Assembly: GCF_028714215.1 (NCBI RefSeq)
Contig: NZ_JAQTMS010000005.1
Location: 62,001-126,000, forward strand
Source of the DNA: Rhodoferax sp.
GTDB lineage: Bacteria; Pseudomonadota; Gammaproteobacteria; Burkholderiales; Burkholderiaceae_C
DNA length: 64,000 nucleotides
Reading direction: 5' to 3'
Positions 8,984 through 17,918 of this stretch are shown in pieces. Each line of letters begins with the position of its first letter. Within the stretch, counting starts at the first letter, position 1. A program made the translations under genes and the position numbers. A model generated the notes under the pieces. That model was not told where the DNA came from and ran no database searches. It saw only the letters and a program-made list of their open reading frames with translations.

Positions 8984-9726
8984 AAATTCTGGTGGTGGAC
9001 GACGACCGGCGCATCGTCAAGACGACTTGCGACATTCTGACAATCAAGGGCCATGAAGCCGTCGCTGCCTACTCGGGCGAGGAGGGCGTGGCGATGGTCC
9101 GCGGCGATGCGCCGGATTGCGTGCTGATGGACATCAAGATGACCGGTATCACCGGTGTCGAGGCACTCAGGCAGATGAAGCAGATCGCTCCGGCGCTGCC
9201 GGTGGTGCTGGTCAGCGCCTACGCCACCGACGAACTGATGGAGCAGGCGAAGGGGGCTGGCGCCTATGCCGTCCTGAGCAAGCCGCTCAACTTCCCGCTG
9301 ATCCTTTCCTTTCTTTCCCTGTTGCGTCAGGAGGAGAGCATTCTGGTGGTGGACGACGACCCTGAATTCTGCAGGACACTGAAGGACGTTCTGAGCCTGA
9401 AAGGGTTCCATGTCGAAACGGAAACCGAGGCGCAGCGTGTGATGGGGCATCTGGAGAGTAACTACAAGCTGGCGGTGATTCTGCTGGACCTCAAGCTGGG
9501 GGCGGTGAACGGCATCGACGTGCTGAAGGACATCCAGGCCAAGTACCCCGGCAAGCCGGTGGTGCTGGTGACCGGTTACCGCGAGGAAATGGCCAGTTCG
9601 ATCGAGAAGGCGCGCCAGATCGGCGCCTACACCTGCCTTTACAAACCGCTGGAAATGGACGCCTTGTTTCAGGTGATCGAGGAGATCCGGATCAAGAAGC
9701 TGAAAAACGCGCTGATCTCGACTTAA
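8980..9726 (+). CDS. Double-receiver (REC-REC) response regulator without output domain
   Basis: A 248-residue protein made of two CheY-like receiver domains. The first has the acidic pair at its N-terminus (VVDDD), phosphoacceptor Asp51 in LMDIKM and the conserved Lys in LSKPL. The second starts near residue 124 (ILVVDDDPEFC), with Asp170 in LLDLKL and Lys in YKPLE. No DNA-binding or enzymatic domain follows. It probably passes phosphate between the four upstream kinases and downstream proteins, or acts as a phosphate sink. The start overlaps the stop of kinase 4 by four bases, a strong sign of functional coupling. Confidence 0.9.
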   Translation: MKILVVDDDRRIVKTTCDILTIKGHEAVAAYSGEEGVAMVRGDAPDCVLMDIKMTGITGVEALRQMKQIAPALPVVLVSAYATDELMEQAKGAGAYAVLSKPLNFPLILSFLSLLRQEESILVVDDDPEFCRTLKDVLSLKGFHVETETEAQRVMGHLESNYKLAVILLDLKLGAVNGIDVLKDIQAKYPGKPVVLVTGYREEMASSIEKARQIGAYTCLYKPLEMDALFQVIEEIRIKKLKNALIST

Positions 9727-9738
9727 CCGGAGCAAACC

Positions 9739-10953
9739 GTGAAAACCAAGAAAAACATCCTGGTGGTGGACGACGACCCCAATCTCAGAAAGACGCTGGC
9801 CGACATCTTGCGCGTCAAGGGTTATGAGACGGTGGTCGCCGGCACCGGCGCCGAGGCCATCGCGGCGGCGCAACGAGAGGTGTTCGGTCTGGCGTTGATC
9901 GACCTGATGCTGCCGGACATGTCCGGCCTGGAAGTGATGGCGCACATCAAGACCCTCGCGCCGCTCACCGAGGCCATCATCCTGACCGGGCATGCCTCCA
10001 TGGACAGCGCCATCAAGGCCACCGGACAGGGAGCCTTTGCCTACCTGCTCAAACCCTACCAGATGGATGAATTGCTGCAGAAGATCGGGCATGCGGTGGA
10101 ACGCAAGCAGGCGCGCGAGGAGATCCTGCGGCTGGCGTCTTTCCCGCGCTTGCTGCCCAGCCCGGTGATCGAACTTGACGCCGCCGGTCAGGTGACTTAT
10201 CTCAATCCGGCGGCCGAGCGACTGTTTCCCGAGTTGAGCGCGCACGGCCAGTCGCATCCCCTGCTGCGGGACCTGGGGCCGCTGCTGGCCACTTTGTGGC
10301 AGGGCCAGCAGCCGGGCGAGACCGCCCGCGAGGTCAAGGTTGGAGAAGCGACTTACGAGCTGCGCATTTCCTACGTGCCGGAGGTGGACCTGGTGCGCAT
10401 CTACGTTCTGGACATCACCCAGCGCAAGCAGGCCGAGGAAGAGATCTATCTGCTGGCCACCACCGACGGTCTGACCGGCATTGCCAACCGGCGGCAGTTC
10501 GCGACCATCATGGCGCGCGAAGTGGAACGCGCCAAAAGGTATGGCATACCGATGTCGGTGGTGATGTACGACATCGACTACTTCAAGCGTGTCAACGACA
10601 GCTTTGGCCACGATGTCGGCGACGTCGTGTTGCAGGCGCTCACCGGCCTGGTGAAGGAAAACATCCGCGCCAATGACGTGCCGGCGCGCTGGGGCGGTGA
10701 AGAATTCATGCTCTTCATGCCGCAATCTAACCTGGAGGCGGCGCGCGATGCGGCGGAGAAGTTGCGGCTGGCCATCGCCGCGCACCAGTTCCACAAGTGC
10801 GGCCAGTTGACGGTCAGTTTCGGAGTTGCCACGCTGGAGCCGCAGGACGATCTCAATTCGCTGCTCAAGCGCGTCGACGACGCGCTTTACCAGGCCAAGG
10901 CGCTGGGTCGCAACCGGGTTGAAGTCCTGACCGGGGAGATGACGTCAAAGTGA
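9739..10953 (+). CDS. Response regulator diguanylate cyclase (REC-PAS-GGDEF)
   Basis: A 404-residue protein. The receiver (residues 1-125) has Asp55 in LIDLMLPDMSG, and a PAS domain (about 130-230) ends in DITQRKQAEEE. The GGDEF domain (about 240-400) has an intact active site GGEEF at 319-323. An RxxD product-inhibition site (Arg310-Asp313) lies exactly five residues before it, so both catalysis (two GTP to cyclic-di-GMP) and feedback inhibition should work. The start is a GTG at 9739 with CGGAG eight bases upstream. It lies 12 bases after the double receiver and is the first clear output protein of the kinase array. It would be cytoplasmic. Confidence 0.92.
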   Translation: MKTKKNILVVDDDPNLRKTLADILRVKGYETVVAGTGAEAIAAAQREVFGLALIDLMLPDMSGLEVMAHIKTLAPLTEAIILTGHASMDSAIKATGQGAFAYLLKPYQMDELLQKIGHAVERKQAREEILRLASFPRLLPSPVIELDAAGQVTYLNPAAERLFPELSAHGQSHPLLRDLGPLLATLWQGQQPGETAREVKVGEATYELRISYVPEVDLVRIYVLDITQRKQAEEEIYLLATTDGLTGIANRRQFATIMAREVERAKRYGIPMSVVMYDIDYFKRVNDSFGHDVGDVVLQALTGLVKENIRANDVPARWGGEEFMLFMPQSNLEAARDAAEKLRLAIAAHQFHKCGQLTVSFGVATLEPQDDLNSLLKRVDDALYQAKALGRNRVEVLTGEMTSK

Positions 10954-11029
10954 AAACCCATGCCGGGCGGCTCCTTGGCTGGCGTCGGCGCGGTGTACCA
11001 TTTGTCGAGCCAATTACGGATTGGGTGAA

Positions 11030-11941
11030 ATGATGAAGAACCTGCTGCTTGGATTCATGGCGCTGCTGCTGGTCGCCTGCGGCCAGAACGAGGGGGGCAA
11101 AACGGCCGGGCCACAATTTGCCGCGCAGGCGCCAGTGGCCAGCCGGGAATATGTTTTCGCCATCCACCCGCTGCACAATCCGGTGCGCTTGTTCGAGATC
11201 TACCAGCCGGTGATCGATCACCTCAACCGCAATATCCCCGGCACCACGTTCAAGCTGGAGGCCTCGCGCAATTACGAGGAGTTCGACAAGAAACTGTACA
11301 CGCGCCAATTCGACTTCGCCCTGCCCAATCCCTATCAGACGCTGAATTCGCTGGAGCACGGCTACCACGTCATCGCCAAGATGGGGGACGACTACAAGTT
11401 CACCGGCGTGATCCTGGTCCGGCGCGACAGCGGCATTCAGAAACTGGCCGACCTGAAGGGCAAAAAAGTCTCGTACCCGGCCCGCACCGCCCTGGCCGCC
11501 ACGCTGATGCCGCAATACTATCTTCACACCCACGGCCTGGATGTGAACCGCGACATCGAGAACCTGTATGTCGGCTCGCAGGAGTCGTCCATCATGAACG
11601 TCTACCTGGGTCAGGTGGCGGCCGGTGTGACCTGGCCGTTGCCCTGGGAGGCGTTTCAGAAAGAGCATCCCGAGATGGCGCGCGAGCTGGAACTCAAATG
11701 GGAAACCGAGCCCATGCTCAACAACGGCGTGGTGGCCCGGGACGATGTGCCGGCGCCGCTGGCCGAGCGGGTGGCGCAACTGCTGGATACTTTGCATACC
11801 ACGGCCGAGGGCAGGGCCATGCTGGCGCGCATGCCGCTGTCGCGCTTCGAGCTTGCCGACGATCGGCGTTACCGCGTGATAGCGGACTTTCTGCGCCAGT
11901 TCAGCCAGACCGTGTACCCCCTGGAAGAGGCGAAAAAATGA
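11030..11941 (+). CDS. PhnD-like periplasmic substrate-binding lipoprotein
   Basis: About 303 residues. A lipoprotein signal peptide ends in LLVAC, with the lipid-carrying Cys about 16 residues from the start. The mature part resembles phosphate/phosphite/phosphonate-binding proteins of ABC importers (PhnD-like fold: FAIHPLHNP near the N-terminus, a conserved LKGKKVSYPARTALAA stretch, and an MNVYLGQVAAGVTW segment). Start choice lies between ATG codons at 11030 and 11033, after a weak GGGTGA; a TTG at 11021 is also in frame. No ABC permease or ATPase gene is nearby. The stop overlaps the start of the large kinase by four bases, so I infer that it delivers a ligand signal to that kinase, not to a transporter. 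Ligand unknown. Confidence 0.82.
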   Translation: MMKNLLLGFMALLLVACGQNEGGKTAGPQFAAQAPVASREYVFAIHPLHNPVRLFEIYQPVIDHLNRNIPGTTFKLEASRNYEEFDKKLYTRQFDFALPNPYQTLNSLEHGYHVIAKMGDDYKFTGVILVRRDSGIQKLADLKGKKVSYPARTALAATLMPQYYLHTHGLDVNRDIENLYVGSQESSIMNVYLGQVAAGVTWPLPWEAFQKEHPEMARELELKWETEPMLNNGVVARDDVPAPLAERVAQLLDTLHTTAEGRAMLARMPLSRFELADDRRYRVIADFLRQFSQTVYPLEEAKK

Positions 11942-14900
11942 AACTGCTTGTTCCCGGCATTACCGCACGAGGATCCTTCAAACGGCAGATCATCCTGGCC
12001 TTTGTGGTCGGTTTCTTCTTGCTGATCAGTGCTTTTTCGATTCACCTGGTGAGCACGGAAAAGGAAAGTCTGTACCGTGACAGCAGCGAGGCCACGACCG
12101 GCCTGGCGCAATCGCTGGCGGTCAGTTCCCTATCCTGGGTGTTGGCCAACGATGTGGTGGGGTTGCAGGAGGTGGTGCGCTCTTTTCAGGGTTACCCCGG
12201 CTTGCGCTATGCCATGGTCATTTCACCCACCGGCCGGGTGCTGGCGCACAGCGACGCGGCGAAGGTCGGGCAGTTCGTCGCGGACCCGCAAAGCCTGGCC
12301 CTGCTCAAGGGGCCGCCGGGGAAACGGATCGTGACGGACGATGCCACCATGGCTGACGTTGCGCTGCCCATCAGCGTCGAGGGTCGGGCGGTCGGCTGGG
12401 CCCGGGTTGCCGTGGGCCGGGAAAAAATTTCCGGCGATTTGAACCAAATGATGTGGCGCAATGCGCTGTTCGTTCTGTCGGCCACCCTCCTGTCGCTGCT
12501 GGCTGCCCTTTTGATCGCGCATCGTCTGGGATCCCGCATCGGCGTCCTGGTGAAGGTGGCGGAGGAAGTGCGCTCCGGCAATATGGCGATGCGCGTCGGG
12601 ATTCCGGCTGGTGCGGATGAAATCACGCTGCTGGCCGATAACCTCAACCAGATGCTCAATGCGCTGGCGCGCAACGAAGAACGCTTGCGGGCGGCCTCGC
12701 TCTATACCCGCAGCCTGATCGAAGCCAGCCTGGACCCGTTGGTGACCATCAGTGCCGAAGGGAAAATAACCGACGTCAATCAGGCCACCGAGAACGTCAC
12801 CGGCCGGAGCCGTTCGGAACTGATAGGGACCGACTTCTGCGACTACTTCACCGCGCCGGAGCAGGCGCGAGAGAGCTATCGGCAGGTGTTCCAGAGAGGA
12901 TCGGTGGCCGATTACCCACTGGCCCTGCGGCATCGCGACGGTCACATCACCGATGTGTTGTACAACGCCAGCGTCTACCAAGGCGAGAAGGGCGAGGTGT
13001 TGGGCGTGTTCGCCGCCGCGCGCGACATCACCGAACAAAAGAGGGCGCAAGGGGCACGTTCGCGGCTTGCCGCCATCGTCGAATCGTCCAGCGATGCGAT
13101 CATCGGCAAGACGCTGGACGGTGTCATCACCAGCTGGAACAAGGGTGCGGAAAAGATCTATGGCTATCGCGCCGACGAAATCATCGGCAAGCCCATCACC
13201 ATGCTGGCGCCGCCTTCGCTGCATGCCGAGGTCGACGCTCTGCTGGAAAAAGTGCGCCAGGGTGAAGCAGTGGTCAACCACGAGACCGAGAGAGTGCGCA
13301 AGGATGGAACGCGTTTTCATGTCGCGTTGACGCTGTCTCCGATCCGGGACGACGCCGGCCACATCGGCGGGATTTCCACCATTGCCAGGGATATCACCGA
13401 GCGCAAGCTGGACGAGGCGGCGCTGCACCGGCTGAACCGCGAACTGCGCGCCATCAGCAGTTGCAACCAGACTCTGATGCGGGCCGAGGACGAGGCGACG
13501 CTACTCAAGGAAATCTGCGATATTGTTTGCGACGAGGCCGGTTACCGCATGGCCTGGGTGGGCTATGCCGAAATCGACGCGGCCAAGTCGGTGCGCGCGG
13601 TTGCTTGGGCCGGCGTCGAGGAGGGCTATCTGGCACAGGCCGGCATCACCTGGGCCGACACGGATCGGGGGCGTGGACCCGCCGGCAGCACCATCCGCAG
13701 CGGGCGCAGTACCTGCCTGCAGGATTTCGGTACCGACCCCAGGGGCGCCCCTTGGCACGATGGCGCCTTGCAGCGCGGTTATCGTTCCTGCATCTCGCTC
13801 CCACTCAAGGACGAGAGCCAAAATACCTTTGGCGTTTTCACCATCTACTCATCGGAGCTCGGTGCCTTCACGCGGCGTGAAGTGCGGCTGTTGGAAGAAC
13901 TGGCCGGCGATCTGGCATTTGGCATTGCGGTTCTGCGCACACGCAACGAGCGCCAGCGGGTGGAAGCGGTATTGCGCAAAAGCGAGAAGGATTTGAAGGA
14001 TGCCCAGCGTGTCGCCCACACCGGCAGTTGGGATTGGGACGCAAAGACCGACAGCATCACCTGGTCAGAAGAGTATTACCGTATTTACGGATTCGATCCG
14101 GCACAGCCTGCGCCAGGATACGAGGCGCATTTGAAGGCCTACACGCCGGAGAGCGCGGCGCGACTGGATGCGGCCGTCAAGAGAAACATGGAAACCGGGG
14201 AGCCGTACCAGCTCGATCTGGAGCTGGTTCGTCCTGCAGGAGAGAGCCGCTGGATCACAGCCCGCAGTGAAACCAGGCGCGACGCACAAGGGCAAGTGAT
14301 CGGCTTGCGCGGGACGGCACAGGACATCACCGAGCGCAAGCAGGCAGAGGAGCAGTTGCGCCGCAGCGAGCACCGTCTGGCAGAGGCGCAGCGCATGGCC
14401 CACCTGGGTAACTGGGAGCTTGATTTGGCAAGCAATGTGCTGACCTGGTCGGACGAGATTTACCGCATCTTCGAAATCGATCCGGAAAAGTTCGGTGCCT
14501 CCTACGACGCTTTCCTGAACGGGATTCATCCGGATGACCGCGAGTTGGTGAACCAGGCCTATACCGATTCGGTCAATAACAAGAAGCCCTACGACATCGT
14601 GCACCGGCTGCTGATGAAGGACGGGCGCGTGAAGTACGTCAACGAGAAGTGCGAGACCTATTACGGCGCGGATGGAAAGCCCTTGCGCTCGGTCGGCGCG
14701 GTGCACGATATCACCGCGCAGAAGGTCGCCGACATCGCGCTCTCCGCGCTGAAGGACGACCTGGAGCACCGGGTCAGGCTGCGCACGGCCGAACTGGAAG
14801 CCGCCAACAAGGAGCTGGAAGCCTTTTCCTATTCCGTCTCGCATGACTTGCGCACGCCTTTGCGCGCCATCGACGGCTTCTCGCGCATCCTGCTGGACGA

Positions 14901-15492
14901 CTACACCGACAAGCTCGACGACGAGGGCAAAAGACTGCTCAAGGTGGTGCGGGACAACACCAGCCGGATGGGGCAATTGATTGACGACATCCTGAAGTTC
15001 TCGCGCGCCGGGCGGTTGGAGATAAGCTATGCCGAGATTGACATGGCGAGGCTGGCGCGCGAGGTTTTTGAGGAACTCCGGCCCGACGTCACGCCCGACA
15101 AGCTGCAACTCGAAATTGGGCCCATCCGGCCAGCCACGGGAGACCCCGCCATGATGCGCCAGGTATGGGCCAACCTGCTGTCCAACGCCATCAAGTTCAG
15201 TCGCCCCAAGGAAGCGGCCCGGATCAGGGTCGGCAGTTTCGTCGAGGGCGATGAAACGGTCTATTTTGTCGAGGACAATGGCGTCGGTTTCGACATGCGC
15301 TACGCCGACAAGCTGTTCGGCGTGTTCCAGCGTTTGCACGGCGTGGACGAGTTTGAGGGCACCGGCATCGGCCTGGCAATTGTCAAGCGCATCGCCACCC
15401 GCCACGGTGGGCGGGTCTGGGCTGAAGGCAAGGTCGACCAGGGTGCGACGATTTATTTCGCTTTACCGAACAAGGAGAAGGAACATGGCTGA
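11938..15492 (+). CDS. Large membrane multi-PAS/GAF sensor histidine kinase
   Basis: A 1184-residue protein. A first membrane segment (about 18-38) and a second (about 175-195) enclose a periplasmic domain of about 135 residues. HAMP (196-250), two PAS domains (about 255-500, each ending in an RDITE motif), a GAF domain (about 505-665) and two more PAS domains (about 680-930) follow. HisKA has His969 in [12 protein letters not shown], and the HATPase domain has [10 protein letters not shown] and GTGIGLAIV motifs. The SHDLRTPL box and the short receiver gene that follows are like bacteriophytochrome-type kinase/Rcp pairs, but no chromophore-binding domain is evident. The ATG at 11938 overlaps the lipoprotein stop. 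It probably senses through the periplasmic domain and through cytoplasmic PAS/GAF cofactors or ligands. Confidence 0.9.
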   Translation: MKLLVPGITARGSFKRQIILAFVVGFFLLISAFSIHLVSTEKESLYRDSSEATTGLAQSLAVSSLSWVLANDVVGLQEVVRSFQGYPGLRYAMVISPTGRVLAHSDAAKVGQFVADPQSLALLKGPPGKRIVTDDATMADVALPISVEGRAVGWARVAVGREKISGDLNQMMWRNALFVLSATLLSLLAALLIAHRLGSRIGVLVKVAEEVRSGNMAMRVGIPAGADEITLLADNLNQMLNALARNEERLRAASLYTRSLIEASLDPLVTISAEGKITDVNQATENVTGRSRSELIGTDFCDYFTAPEQARESYRQVFQRGSVADYPLALRHRDGHITDVLYNASVYQGEKGEVLGVFAAARDITEQKRAQGARSRLAAIVESSSDAIIGKTLDGVITSWNKGAEKIYGYRADEIIGKPITMLAPPSLHAEVDALLEKVRQGEAVVNHETERVRKDGTRFHVALTLSPIRDDAGHIGGISTIARDITERKLDEAALHRLNRELRAISSCNQTLMRAEDEATLLKEICDIVCDEAGYRMAWVGYAEIDAAKSVRAVAWAGVEEGYLAQAGITWADTDRGRGPAGSTIRSGRSTCLQDFGTDPRGAPWHDGALQRGYRSCISLPLKDESQNTFGVFTIYSSELGAFTRREVRLLEELAGDLAFGIAVLRTRNERQRVEAVLRKSEKDLKDAQRVAHTGSWDWDAKTDSITWSEEYYRIYGFDPAQPAPGYEAHLKAYTPESAARLDAAVKRNMETGEPYQLDLELVRPAGESRWITARSETRRDAQGQVIGLRGTAQDITERKQAEEQLRRSEHRLAEAQRMAHLGNWELDLASNVLTWSDEIYRIFEIDPEKFGASYDAFLNGIHPDDRELVNQAYTDSVNNKKPYDIVHRLLMKDGRVKYVNEKCETYYGADGKPLRSVGAVHDITAQKVADIALSALKDDLEHRVRLRTAELEAANKELEAFSYSVSHDLRTPLRAIDGFSRILLDDYTDKLDDEGKRLLKVVRDNTSRMGQLIDDILKFSRAGRLEISYAEIDMARLAREVFEELRPDVTPDKLQLEIGPIRPATGDPAMMRQVWANLLSNAIKFSRPKEAARIRVGSFVEGDETVYFVEDNGVGFDMRYADKLFGVFQRLHGVDEFEGTGIGLAIVKRIATRHGGRVWAEGKVDQGATIYFALPNKEKEHG

Positions 15493-15940
15493 AGCGCTGA
15501 AAGAAGTGGAAGTGCTGCTGGTGGAAGACAACCCGACCGATGCCGAGCTTTGCATCCGGGCGCTGAAAAAAAGCAATCTCGCCAACAAGCTGGTCTGGGT
15601 CAAGGACGGTGCCGAGGCACTCGATTTCATTTTTGCCAAGGGCGCTTATTCCGAGCGCACCGGGATGACCGTGCCCAAGGTCATCCTGCTGGACTTGCGT
15701 CTGCCCAAGGTCGACGGCATGGAAGTGCTGCGCCAGATCAAGGCCGATCCGCGCACCCGGACCATTCCGGTGGTGGTGCTGACCTCTTCCAAGGAGGACC
15801 GGGATGTGGCGCAGAGTTACCAGTTGGGCGTCAACAGCTTCATCAGCAAGCCGGTGGAGTTCGATGAGTTTGCCAAGACCGTGTCCGAGCTGGGGCTTTA
15901 CTGGCTGCTGATGAACCACCCACCGGTGGCGGCAAAGTAG
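15485..15940 (+). CDS. Single-domain response regulator (Rcp1/CheY-like)
   Basis: A 151-residue stand-alone receiver. The acidic cluster is in [12 protein letters not shown], the phosphoacceptor is Asp70 in [11 protein letters not shown], the switch Thr is in VVLTSSKED, and the Lys is in [10 protein letters not shown]. The length and the long loop before Asp70 are those of the Rcp1 class that pairs with phytochrome-like kinases. It starts eight bases inside the end of the large kinase gene, so that kinase is the expected phosphodonor. It has no output domain and must act by binding, perhaps to the HD-GYP protein encoded one base further on. Confidence 0.92.
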   Translation: MAEALKEVEVLLVEDNPTDAELCIRALKKSNLANKLVWVKDGAEALDFIFAKGAYSERTGMTVPKVILLDLRLPKVDGMEVLRQIKADPRTRTIPVVVLTSSKEDRDVAQSYQLGVNSFISKPVEFDEFAKTVSELGLYWLLMNHPPVAAK

Positions 15941-15941
15941 C

Positions 15942-17900
15942 ATGGAGCAGGCGCCGATGAACCGGGAACTGCGGGTTTTGATGTTGGAGGACACGCCCAC
16001 CGACGCGGAACTGGCGGAGCACGAGCTGCGCAAGGCCGGCATGACCTTCACTTTAAAGCGCGTGGAGCGGCGCGCTGCGTTCGTCCAGGCGCTGGAGGAA
16101 TTTCATCCGGACATCATCCTGTCGGACTACAAGCTGCCCGACTTCAACGGCATGGACGCGCTGGGAATAGTGCAGCGCGACCATCCTGATATACCGATGG
16201 TCATGGTCACCGGCGCGCTCAGCGACATCGACGCGGTCGAGTTGATCCATGCCGGCGCCAAGGATTACGTGCTGAAGGACCGGCTGGCGCGCTTGGCGCC
16301 GGCGGTCCAGCGGGTGCTGGCGGCGGCGCAAGTGGAGGCGGCGCGCAAGTCGGCTGAAATGGCGCTGCGCGAGAGCGAGGAAACGCTGCGCATGGTTGCG
16401 GCGTCGGCACAGGACGCCATCCTGATGCTGGACAACGATGGCAAAGCCGTGCTCTGGAACGCGGCGGCGGAAAGAATGTTCGGTTATTCAAGGCAGGAAG
16501 CGCTTGGCAGGGATCTGCACGCCTTGCTCTCACCGGCACGTTTTCTCGAAGCGCAGCGCACGGCGTTCAGTCGCTTCAAGTCGACTGGAGAAGGCGCGGC
16601 AGTGGGCAAGGCGCTGGAGCTGGCGGCGCTGCGAAAAGATGGCACGGAGTTCCCGGTCGAGCTGTCTCTTTCCGCGGTCAAGCTCAAGGAGCGCTGGCAC
16701 GCGGTGGGCATCGTGCGCGACATCACCGAACGCAAGCGCGGCGAACTGGCGCTGGCCAGAGCCAACCGCGCCCTGCGCACCCTGAGCGCCTGCAACGTGG
16801 AACTGGTGCGCGCCGCCAACGAGCCGGAGCTCCTCAACGCCGTTTGCCGGTTGCTCGTGGACATCGGCGGCTACCGCATGACCTGGGTCGGATTCCCCGA
16901 GCAGGACGCGGCCAGGACGGTGCGCGCGGTGGCCCATTATGGGCACGAAGAAGGCTACCTGGCGACGGCCGAAATCAGCTGGGCCGACACTGAGCATGGT
17001 CGAGGCCCGACCGGCACGGCGATCCGGACCGGCAGCGTTCAGGTCAATCAGGATTTTCTGGCCAACCCGATGATGACGCCATGGCGTGAGGAAGCGTCCA
17101 AGCGCGGCTATCGGTCCAGCATCGCATTGCCGCTCAAGAGTGCGGCGGACATTCTGGGCGTGCTGACCATCTATGCAGCGGAGCCCGACGCCTTCAATGA
17201 AGCCGAAATGAGCCTGTTGCAGGAGCTTGCCGAAGACCTGGCTTTTGGCATCCAGACCTTGCGCACCCGCCTGGAGCGCGACCGCATTGCCCACGAGAGC
17301 CTGCAACATGCCGAGGTACTGCGGCAAAGCCTGGAGGAATCCATCAAGGCGATTGCCAATACGGTGGAAATGCGCGACCCGTACACCGCCGGCCACCAGC
17401 GCCGTGTCGGGCAACTGGCGGTCGCCATCGCTCGGGAACTGGGCCTGCCAGAAGAGACCAATCATGGCATCGAACTCGCGGCCAGCATTCATGACCTGGG
17501 AAAGATCAGCATCCCGGCGGAAATCCTCTCCAAACCCAGCAAGCTGACGGCGATCGAGTTCATGCTGCTCAAGAATCACGCCCAGGCCGGTTTCGACATT
17601 CTCAAGGGCATCCAGTTTCCCTGGCCCATCGCCACCATGGTGCTGCAGCATCACGAACGGCTGGACGGCTCCGGCTATCCGCAGGGACTCAGGGGCGAGC
17701 AAACGTTGCTGGAGTCGCGCATCCTGGCGGTGGCCGATGTGGTCGAGGCGATGGCCTCGCATCGACCCTACCGGGCGGCGCTGGGGAGCGGCAGCGCGCT
17801 CAAGGAAATTGAAAGAGGCCGGGGCACTGTCTACGACGCGGCGGTGGTCGATGCCTGCCAGCGGCTATTTACGCAGAAGCGCTTTGCCTGGTCCGCCTGA
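15942..17900 (+). CDS. Response regulator cyclic-di-GMP phosphodiesterase (REC-PAS-GAF-HD-GYP)
   Basis: A 652-residue protein. The receiver has Asp62 (LSDYKLPDFNG), a PAS domain spans about 140-270, and a GAF domain spans about 290-445. The C-terminal HD-GYP domain has the metal-binding His517-Asp518 pair (SIHDLGK) and a complete HHERLDGSGYP motif at 570-580, so it should hydrolyse cyclic-di-GMP. The GAF domain resembles the one in the large kinase upstream (both contain EEGYLA and a following WADT), suggesting a shared ligand. The start is at 15942, one base after the receiver gene; a second ATG at 15957 is possible. It is likely cytoplasmic and counteracts the two GGDEF enzymes of this locus. 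Confidence 0.92.
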   Translation: MEQAPMNRELRVLMLEDTPTDAELAEHELRKAGMTFTLKRVERRAAFVQALEEFHPDIILSDYKLPDFNGMDALGIVQRDHPDIPMVMVTGALSDIDAVELIHAGAKDYVLKDRLARLAPAVQRVLAAAQVEAARKSAEMALRESEETLRMVAASAQDAILMLDNDGKAVLWNAAAERMFGYSRQEALGRDLHALLSPARFLEAQRTAFSRFKSTGEGAAVGKALELAALRKDGTEFPVELSLSAVKLKERWHAVGIVRDITERKRGELALARANRALRTLSACNVELVRAANEPELLNAVCRLLVDIGGYRMTWVGFPEQDAARTVRAVAHYGHEEGYLATAEISWADTEHGRGPTGTAIRTGSVQVNQDFLANPMMTPWREEASKRGYRSSIALPLKSAADILGVLTIYAAEPDAFNEAEMSLLQELAEDLAFGIQTLRTRLERDRIAHESLQHAEVLRQSLEESIKAIANTVEMRDPYTAGHQRRVGQLAVAIARELGLPEETNHGIELAASIHDLGKISIPAEILSKPSKLTAIEFMLLKNHAQAGFDILKGIQFPWPIATMVLQHHERLDGSGYPQGLRGEQTLLESRILAVADVVEAMASHRPYRAALGSGSALKEIERGRGTVYDAAVVDACQRLFTQKRFAWSA

Positions 17901-17918
17901 TTCGGCCCTGGAGAAGAA

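Noticed and set aside
7127-10794. Two long minus-strand open frames (about 610 residues each) antisense to kinases 3 and 4 and the regulators
   Set aside because: They mirror the high-GC codon usage of the real genes. Their products are Gln/His/Arg-rich with no domain, and the plus strand encodes complete conserved proteins.
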